From Isosphaeraceae bacterium EP7 (GTDB lineage: Bacteria; Planctomycetota; Planctomycetia; Isosphaerales; Isosphaeraceae): a stretch of 64,000 nt of DNA. Shown here piece by piece: positions 27,406 through 35,900 of the stretch (positions within the stretch are counted from its first letter, which is position 1; each line of letters begins with the position of its first letter). Position numbers and translations under genes: made by a program. The DNA lies in contig CP151667.1 of the NCBI GenBank assembly GCA_038400315.1, positions 1,933,174 through 1,997,173 on the forward strand, read 5' to 3'. Under the pieces are notes generated by a model. The model had not been told where the DNA came from, ran no database searches, and worked only from the letters and a program-made list of their open reading frames with translations.

Positions 27406-28364
27406 CCGGCTTCAGAATCCGAACTCCGAGCCGCCTGCATCTGGGCCTACTCGGCTGGGGCCCCGACCATCCTCGTCAGTTTGGCGGCGTCGGCCTGATG
27501 CTCAACGCCCCTCGACTCACCATCGAGTCCCACCCCGCCCCCGAATGGTCAGCAACCGGCCCGCTCGCGGATCGCACGCTCGCGTTCGCCGGGAACGTCG
27601 TTCGGGTCCTCGAATCCGAGGGGCACTCTCCGGAACCGCTCCGCTTTATCAATCTTGAAGCCCCACCCGAGCACGTCGGCCTGGGGACCGGAACCCAGCT
27701 CGGCCTGGCCGTGGCCACCTTGATCTCGGCCTCGCTCGGCGACTCAACTCCGACCCTCGAACGCCTGGCCGCGCTGACCGGCCGCGGACTACGATCGGGC
27801 ATCGGCCTCCACGGCTTCCAGCAAGGGGGCCTGCTCGTCGACGGGGGCCGAGGCCTCGGCAGCGAAATCCCTCCCTTGTTGACCCGACTCTCGTTCCCCC
27901 TCGATTGGAACATCCTCCTCGTCACCCCTCGGATCTCGCAAGGGATTCACGGCGAGGATGAACGACGGGCCTTCGCCCAGCTCCCGCCCATGTCGGGTGG
28001 CGACACGGACCGACTCTGCCGCCTCGTCCTCCTCAGCCTCCTGCCCGCCGTCGTTGAGCGAGACCTGCCCACCTTCGGACTCGCCGTCGATGCGATCCAG
28101 CGCATCGTCGGCCGAGCCTTCGCCCCCATGCAAGGAGGGGCGACCCTTCGCCCCGAACTCGAACCGATCGCCCAACGACTCCGCTCTCTAGGGTTATCCG
28201 GGGTCGGCCAATCCTCCTGGGGGCCCACCCTCTTCGGCTTTTCCGAGGCCGAAGGTCCGCGCCTTGGACAGATCGTCGATGCCATCCAAAGCGAGCATGG
28301 GATCGATCGAGCCGACATTCTCTGGACGCAAGCCAGCCAGTCTGGGCATGAACTCTGCCGATGA
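27402..28364 (+). CDS. mptG: Beta-ribofuranosylaminobenzene 5'-phosphate synthase
   Basis: A 320-residue GHMP-kinase-fold protein. It begins RIRTPSRLHLGLLGWG and carries the GHMP glycine loop as PEHVGLGTGTQLGLAVA, then GRGLRSGIGLHGFQQGG. The C-terminal half has GVGQSSWGPTLFGF. These features match beta-RFAP synthase, which condenses phosphoribosyl diphosphate with a 4-hydroxybenzoate-type substrate with loss of CO2. That is the committed step of methanopterin synthesis. The ATG overlaps the DUF447 stop (ATGA). An IS630 element begins about 17 bp after the stop, so any genes formerly downstream in the operon would be cut off from it. Confidence 0.9.
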   Translation: MTGFRIRTPSRLHLGLLGWGPDHPRQFGGVGLMLNAPRLTIESHPAPEWSATGPLADRTLAFAGNVVRVLESEGHSPEPLRFINLEAPPEHVGLGTGTQLGLAVATLISASLGDSTPTLERLAALTGRGLRSGIGLHGFQQGGLLVDGGRGLGSEIPPLLTRLSFPLDWNILLVTPRISQGIHGEDERRAFAQLPPMSGGDTDRLCRLVLLSLLPAVVERDLPTFGLAVDAIQRIVGRAFAPMQGGATLRPELEPIAQRLRSLGLSGVGQSSWGPTLFGFSEAEGPRLGQIVDAIQSEHGIDRADILWTQASQSGHELCR

Positions 28365-28380
28365 TGCGGGATGTTCAGCG

Positions 28381-28404
28381 ACTAAGTGGCTCATCCGGCA
28401 AGTG
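28381..28404 (+). repeat. IS630 terminal inverted repeat, left
   Basis: Core GTGGCTCATCCGGCAAGTG pairs with the reverse complement of the right end, which reads GTGGTTCATCCGGCAGGTG, two mismatches in 19. A TA dinucleotide stands at 28383-28384. Confidence 0.8.
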
Positions 28405-29544
28405 TCCTGACACCCGGTACGGCGGCGATTCCCGGCGTTCGGCGTGGTTGATGGCGACGACGACGGCCCCAGACGAAGGGGTGACGATGCGCGTTCCAGT
28501 ACGCTGTCGCTCGTTCGACCGCCTGGCAGATCTCCTCCCAAGTCTCGAACCGGCGGCCCTTCAACGCCAGGCTTCTCAGCACCTTCCACCACGGCTCGAT
28601 CAGGTTCAGGTACGCCGCGGAGACTGGCTGGAAGACGAACTCCCAGCGGGGATGGGCCAGGCTGAACAGCAGCACGTCGGTGGCGCGGTGGGCGCTCAGG
28701 TTGTCGAGGATGGCGTAGACCCGTTCGGCGTCCGCCGGGACCCACGCCTCGACCTGGCCGAGGAACTCGACCCAGTTGCGGGTCGAGCGGCTGTCGTAGG
28801 GGCGGGTGAAGGCTTCGCCAGTGGCGGGTCGGAAGGCGCCGAAGACGTAACCCTTGCCGCGGCGGCCGTAGTCGGCCTCCTGCCGAGCGCGGCCGGCGGG
28901 CTGGCGGCTGCCCTCGGCCGTCGTCTCGGGCTTGGTTCGCAGGGGGTTCTGTCCCGGGAAGCTTTTGGCGCTCTCCGGCCCCATTTCGTCGAGGCAGACG
29001 ACCGCCGAATCCGCCGGAGGCTCGCGGTAGAGTCGCTCGATGGCCCCCTTTTTTCGGCGAATTCGGGGTCCACCCGCTCGCCGAACCACGTCTCCTGCTT
29101 GCGCCAGCGGAGGCCCTCCTCCGCGAGGATCTCGTCGATCCGACTCCGCTTGATGGCGATGTCCTTCTGCTCGTTGAGGTAGGCCTCCAGGCGGTCGAGC
29201 GTCCAGCAGCCGAAGGGCAGGCCCAGGTCCTGGGGGGCGGTCAGCGCGACGGCCAGGACCTCGGCCCGCTGGTCGACGGTATAGGTCGGCGGTCGGCCGG
29301 CGCGGGGCCGCTCCTGGAGGCCGGCCATGCCCAGCTCGCTGAAGCGACGGATCCAAGCATAGACGGTCGGCCGCGAGCAGCCGAGGGCCGCAGCGATGGT
29401 GGGGGCCGATCGGCCGTAGGCGGCCTCCTGGACGATGCGGGCTCGCTCGACCAGGCGGACCGGGGCGGTGCGCGAGTGGAGCAACTCGGCGATGGCCTGC
29501 TGCTCCTCGGACGTCATCGGGCGGAGAAGGACGCGGGCGGCCAT
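28391..29544 (-). CDS. IS630-family transposase in two frames
   Basis: Translation starts at ATG 29544 with AGGAG 8-9 nt upstream. The first ~165 residues hold the N-terminal helix-turn-helix (TIAAALGCSRPTVYAWIRRF) and a second winged-helix part. At 29049-29054 (A6 followed by G5 on the coding strand) the frame must shift by -1 to continue into the DDE domain: CLDEMGPES, ILDNLSAHRA and LIEPWWKVLRSLALK supply the three acidic residues. The fused product would be about 384 residues, normal for the family. The A-run could allow programmed frameshifting or transcriptional slippage, as in some IS630 members. It may also be a simple indel that kills the gene. Confidence 0.85.
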
Positions 29545-29584
29545 GGCGAGGTCTCCTGGGAGATACCTCCATCCACCTGCAAAT

Positions 29585-29608
29585 CACCTGCCGGATGAAC
29601 CACTAAGT
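29585..29608 (-). repeat. IS630 terminal inverted repeat, right
   Basis: Partner of the repeat at 28381-28404. TA dinucleotides lie at 29604-29605 and 29608-29609, so the exact edge of the element cannot be fixed by eye. Confidence 0.8.
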
Positions 29609-29999
29609 ATCCTTCTCTTCTTGATTTACACCCCAGCATTGTCAGTTTTTGCAATTCCGTCGCCGGGGCAGAAGAGGCGTCGTAGGTTCTTTGCTAGAAG
29701 AACCTTCTCGCCAAAGATGAGCCGATTCCTCGTATGAATCGTGCTTACTCGTTGGAATCGAAGATGATTCCCGCCCGCAACACTCCATGTGACGTGGGGT
29801 GGTCGATCGCGCATCGCAGCCGGCGTGTCTCAGCTCCGGGAGCTGAGACACGCCGGACATTCTCCGAACGCTCGCTCACCGCGGTGATGAGTCTCGGCTG
29901 AAAACAATTGCACACATCGTCATATGACGTGCGTTGAGTTAATCGCGATGGTTCCCTCTCCGCCTATCGCACTCGCCCAACATCGTTGAGGAGCCTTTC
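29609..29999. other. Intergenic region before the giant surface-protein gene
   Basis: About 390 bp, more AT-rich than its surroundings, without a convincing gene. It contains a long perfect palindrome (29820-29856) and a 12-bp palindrome CGTCATATGACG (29918-29929) that could be an operator. GAGGAG lies 7 nt before the ATG of the giant gene. Confidence 0.5.
29820..29856. repeat. Perfect 18-bp inverted repeat with 1-nt centre
   Basis: Arms at 29820-29837 and 29839-29856 (arm CCGGCGTGTCTCAGCTCC) are exact reverse complements around a single G. It is not followed by a T-run on either strand, so a simple intrinsic terminator is unlikely. It lies between the IS element and the large gene. Possible roles are a transcript-end hairpin, a protein-binding site, or the remnant of a mobile-element end. 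Confidence 0.75.
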
Positions 30000-32900
30000 A
30001 TGTTCGGTCGCCCTCCCCGTTCGAAGCTCGCCGATGGACTTGCGCAATCCAGGAAGAACGAGCGGTCGCGGAGGCGGCAGCGGACGAATCTGAAATTCGA
30101 GCCCCTCGAAAATCGCCAGTTGCTGGCGACCCGAATCTGGGACGGCGGCGGCTCGGACAACCTCTGGACGACCGCCGCCAACTGGTCCACCGACGTCGCG
30201 CCCGTGGCCAACGATGACCTGACGTTCCCCACCAGCGGGGTCAGATACAGCCCGGTCAACGACTTCATCGCCACGACGTTCGGGACAATCACGTTCGGCG
30301 ACTACGGCTACAACGTCACAGGCAACCCGATCAGCCTGACGGGCGGGATCACGTCCACCTACACCGGGGTCGTATCCTCGTCGCTCGACACGGATATCAC
30401 GCTGCTCTCCAACATCGCCGTGAGCGTCTCCGGTGGTGGTCTTGGGCTGGGCGGGGCGATCAGCGACGGCGCCGATGCGTTCGGCCTGACGAAGACCGGC
30501 GCTGGGAGCCTCGGGCTTAACGGCGCCAATACGTACGACGGCACGACGACGATCAGCGCGGGGGCGATCTCGATCTCGAATGATCAGGCCCTGGGGAGCA
30601 CCGACGGGAACACCGTGATCAACGGTGGCAGTCTCTATGTGCTCGGAGGTTCGCCGCGTACCGTGGCCGAGAACCTCTCGCTCACGGGGGGCGGTTCGGG
30701 CGCGTCGGTCCTCGTCGGGATCAACGGTGACTCGACACTCACCGGCAACATCACGATCGCGAGTCATCCCGGCATCAACGCATTGAACGGCACAACGCTG
30801 ACTCTCAGCGGCGTGATCGATGACAGTTCCGGCACCTCCGCTCTGACGCTGTCGTCCGACTCGACGAGCAAGGTCGTCGTCGGGGGGACCAATCTCTACG
30901 ACGGCGTCACCAACATCTCGACGGGCCTGGTCAATATCACCGCCGCCGGGTCATTGGGCGACGTCGCGACGTCGAACACAACGACGGTCGCCACGGGGGC
31001 CAGCCTGGAGATCTCGGGCGGTATCACGCTGCCGTCAACCAAGTCGATCAGGCTCAATGGCACGCCAATGTCCGGCCTGATGAAGCTGATCAGCAGCTCG
31101 GGCGACAACACAATCGCCGGCGGGGTCAGGCTGGGCAACAGCGCGACCGTTGATGTGGTTGCCGATTCGCTCACGTTCTCCGGCGTGATCAGTCAGGATG
31201 ATCCCTTTAACCTCACCAAATACGGCATCGGCCTCCTCACGCTCGGGGCCGTGAATACTTACACCGGCACAACCACGATCAACGCGGGCACCCTGCTGTT
31301 AAACGGCACCGTCGCGGGGCCGGTGGCCGTCGCGGATGGGAAGCTCGCCGGATCGGGGACGATCTCGGGCGCCGGGATCAACACCAGCGGCACGGCCTCC
31401 ATCGAGCCCGGCCCGATCGGGGGCGAGGGAATCCTCACGTACTCGGGCTCATCGGGCGTCACGCTGGCGTCGGACACCACGCTCACGATCGACCTCAACG
31501 GGACGACCGTCGGCACCGGCTACGATCAGATTGCCCTCACAAGCGGATCCGCCCTCTTCAACCCGAACGGCGCGATCCTGGACATCCACCTCGGGTTCAT
31601 ACCAGCTGTTAATCAGAGCTTTCAGATCGTCTCGCAAGCGTATTCTTCAGCGATCACGGGGCGATTCAACGGGATTTCCCAGTTCGGCAGCATCACGGTC
31701 GGGGTGGCGACGTTCTCCGTCGGCTACTTCAGCTCGGGCATCATTCTGACCGTCACCGCCGTGACGATGCCGACCTTCACCTGGGACGGCGGCGACGCGG
31801 ACGACAGCCTCTGGTCGTCTCCAGACAACTGGCTCGGCGACGTGGCTCCGACAGCCGGGGCGAACCTGACCTTTCCGGCCGGCGCGTCAAGGCTCGCGAA
31901 CGTCAACGACTTCTCAGCGGGGTCAGGCTTCCATTCGATCACCATCGCGGGGGCCGGCTACTCGATCCACGGCAACTCGATCGGCCTGGACGGCGGGATC
32001 ACGACCAGCTACGCGTCGGGGAACTCGACGTTCGCCATCGAAACCACGCTCCTGGCCAACCTGACCTTCGATCTCGGGTCCGGCGGGACGCTCTCGATTG
32101 ATAGCGACCTCGGCGATGGTGCCGGGGCGTTCGGCTTCACGAAGTCCGGAGCCGGGACGCTGGTCCTCTCGGGCACGAACACGTTCGATGGTGATGTGAC
32201 GGTCCAGGGTGGTGGGGCAGTCCAGGTGGAGAGCGACCAGGCCCTCGGCTCAGCTCTTGGCATTACGACCATCGAATTCGCGAATGCCGTCCATTTTGCG
32301 GGTTCCGATCTGAATGTGCTCGAGTCGTTCATCATCTCGGGCTCGGGCATCGGCGACTCGGGGGCCTTGTCCGCGAGGAGCGGCTCGGCCATCCTCTACG
32401 GCACCGTCGACCTTTCTGCGGGTGCGGCGGTCGGCGCCTTGAGCGACGCGACGCTGACATTCAACGGCGTGATCGACGACAGCATCGGGACCTTCATCTT
32501 CGATTTCGCCAATGGTCCGACCGGGCGTACCGTCCTGGGTGGGACCAACCTCTTCGACGGTTCGTCCAGCAGCGTCCTGGGCGGCTTCCTCAGGTTGACA
32601 AACGACGATGCGCTCGGCCTCGCCACGGCGCCGAGAACCATCTACCTCGACTCGGGGGCCTCGCTCGAACTCGCGGACGGCGTCACGATCCCGTCGAACA
32701 AGGCACTGACCATCAGCGGTCTCCCCGTCTCCAACTTCTCCAAGATCATCAACGTCTCGGGCGACAACACCTACGCCGGCGACATCGGGATCACGGGCGG
32801 CAATAACGAGTCCACGGACGTCGCGTCGGGGACCACGTTGACGCTCTCGGGCGAGATCAGCGGCTCGAGAGACATGGACAAGAACGGCCCGGGGACGCTG

Positions 32901-35900
32901 GTTCTCTCGGGCACGAGCACGCATACGGGCAATTGGAACGTCGGCGACGGCTTCCTACTGGTGACGGGAGACATCTCGTCGAGCAACCAGGTCTTCGTCG
33001 ACGGCACGCTCGGCGGGACTGGCATCGTTCCCGATGTTGTGCTGAGCGGAATCGGCACCCTCGCGCCGGGCATGTCGCCGGGAATTCTCCAGTCGGCCGG
33101 ATTAACCTTCCAGGATGGGTCGAACTACAGCGTTCAGGTGAACGGGACGACCGCCGGTACGGGCTACGACCAGGTCGATGCGACCGGCTCCGTCACCCTC
33201 GGCGGCTCGCTCAGCCTCTCGATCGGCTTTTCGCCCGCGATGGGGGACGCGTTCACGATCATCAATAATGACGGCTCGGACCTCGTCAGCGGCACATTCA
33301 ACGGCCTGGCGGAAGGCGCGAGCATCGTCATCGGTCATGCCACGTTCAACATCAGCTACAGCGGCGGGACGGGTAATGACGTGGTGCTGACGGTGGCCGA
33401 CGTCACGTACATATGGGACGGCGGAGACGCCGACGATAGCCTCTGGTCCTCCCCCGACAACTGGGTCGGTGACGTGGCGCCGACGGCCGGGGCAAACCTG
33501 GTCTTCCCCGTCGGCGCGATGCGGTTCTCCAATGTCAATGACTTTGCCGCAGGGTTTGACGTCCACTCGGTCACCCTCGCGGCGGCCGGTTATTCGATCT
33601 TCGGCAACGCGATCGACCTGATCGGCGGGATCAACACCGACTACTCGTCCGGACTCTCGATGTTCTCCATCGACACGGACCTCGTCGGAAGCTCGAGCTT
33701 CGACGTTGCGACCGGTGGAAGAATGGTCCTCGGCGGTGTGTTGTTCGGCTCCGGCATCCTGGTCAAAGACGGCGGGGGGACTCTCCAACTCGACGGCACC
33801 AACTCTTACCTCGGCGGCACGACCGTCAACGCCGGCACCCTCGCCATCACCAAGTCCGAGGCCCTCGGATCCGGGACGGCCACCATCGGCGATGGCTCGA
33901 TGACTTCGGGCCACCTGGAAATCAACCTCACCGGCCCGAGCATCGTCTCCAACACGTTCGTGTTCAACACACCAGTCGTCGCCGGCCTCAAGATCAACAG
34001 TGGAACCACCACGTTCAATGGTGGCACCACGCTCAACGAGGACCTGGTTGTCGACATCGCCTCGGGAGCCTCGCTCCAATTCGCGGGCCCCATCTCCGAC
34101 GTCGGGCTGATCAGGTCTCTGACCAAGGACGGGACGGGCACCCTGATCTACTCCGGTGCCAATACCTACACCGGCACGACCTTCGTCAACCAGGGTCTGC
34201 TCCAGCTCAATAGCGGGACAGCCTCGATCCTGGGCAGTCTCGCCATCGGCGGGCTCGGCACGACCGCGACCGTCCAGGAACTCCAGGGGAATCAGATTGC
34301 CAACGGTTCCGCGGTCAGCCTGTCCAACCCCAATGCCACGCTCAATCTCAACGGCTTCTCCGACACGATCGGCTCGCTGGCGCTTATCGGCAGCACTGTG
34401 ACCACGGGCGCCGGGATTCTGACCATCGCCTCGGGCGGATGTATCACCACGGTTGCGTCCTCGGTCACGGCGACCCTCAGCGGCCACCTCGCCTTCGGCG
34501 GCCCGAACAACCTGCTCAGCGTGGCCCAGGGGACGACCCCGAGCGGGATTGACCTCGCGATCTCGGCGGTCGTCTCTTCCGGCATGAACATCATCAAGGA
34601 CGGGGCGGGCACGATGGCCCTCTCGGGGGCGAACACCTACAGCGGCGGGACCAACATCAACGCGGGCGTCCTGGCCATCAGCCACAACTCCGGTGCGGGC
34701 AGCGGGGTCGTGAACATCCTGGGGACCGGTACCCTCCAACTTTCCGGCGGGGTCACCGCGTCCAATTCCATCAACGTCGATTCGAGCACCACGGCGATCC
34801 GCAACTCGGCCGGGACCAACACGCTCAGCGGAATGTTCAACCTGGGGATCGACGCGACGATCGACACGGCCCAATCCTCCAGACTCGTGATCGCATCGAC
34901 GGTGAACGATTCCGGGAACGCCTTCGGTCTGACCAAGACGGGCGCCGGCACCCTCGTCCTTAACGGCGCCAACACCTACGACGGCACCACGACCATCCTC
35001 TCGGGGACGATCGTCGCCAAGAACGAGCTTGCTCTTGGTTCGACCGCAGGCGGAACCATCGTCGCCGACGGCGCAACACTTTTATTCCAGATCGGCGGAG
35101 ACACCGTCGCCGAGCCGATCACCCTGGGTAGCAATGGGGGGAGCGCGACGCTCGCGAGCGACACGGGCAACCTCGTCCTGACGGGCAACATCACCCTCCT
35201 GGCCACCGGCAACATCGTGACCGACGGCGAAAGCCTCGAACTCTCGGGCGTCATCGACGACGCCCACGCGGGGTTCGGCCTGTCCAAGAGCGGAAGCGGG
35301 ACTCTCTTCAAGCTGTCGGGGGACAATACCTTCGATGGCGATATTCATGTCAACGCCGGTGAGCTCGAAGTCCTGAGTCTCTCGGCGCTCGGCTCGACAC
35401 TGGGATCCACGACGGTCGCCGGAAACGGCGCCATCCTCTTTGACTTCCACGGCGGGACACTTGCCGAAACATTCCACCTTGGGTCGAGCGGCAACGGCGT
35501 GTTCCTCAGGAACCTGAGCGGCGAGACGACGCTCTCCGGTCCGATCGCCCTGGAGGGGATCAATCAATTCTTCAACGGCGTCGAGCCGCTCTCCATCAGC
35601 GGCGTGATCTCAGGCAGCGGGGGCATCAGGACCGTCGGCAACCGCCTGGTCTATCTCAGCGGAGCGAACACCTATCTGGGCGCGACCCAGGTAAACAATG
35701 GGACCCTCATCGCGACCAGCGCCGGTGCACTCAGCACTTCGGCGGTCACAATCAATACCGGGGCGACTCTGGCCATCCAGGGCGGCCACACCATCACGCC
35801 ATCCTCGATCACGATGGGTGGACTCGGCGTTAGCTCCGGTGGAGCCCTCCAGAGCCTGGATGGAGTCAACGCTTATAACGGGCCGATCACGCTAACCAGC

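Larger units (their letters stand above)
28381..29608 (-). mobile_element. IS630-family insertion sequence
   Basis: A 1.2-kb element bounded by imperfect inverted repeats at 28381-28404 and 29585-29608 (about 21 of 24 positions match). A TA dinucleotide lies near each end, as expected for IS630, which inserts at TA. The single transposase gene reads on the minus strand and is split over two frames. The element lies between mptG and the giant surface-protein gene and breaks neither. Confidence 0.88.

Noticed and set aside
33102-34874. Long minus-strand frame within the giant gene
   Set aside because: Antisense to the repeat-rich coding sequence; its apparent protein is only the complement of repeated Gly/Thr codons.
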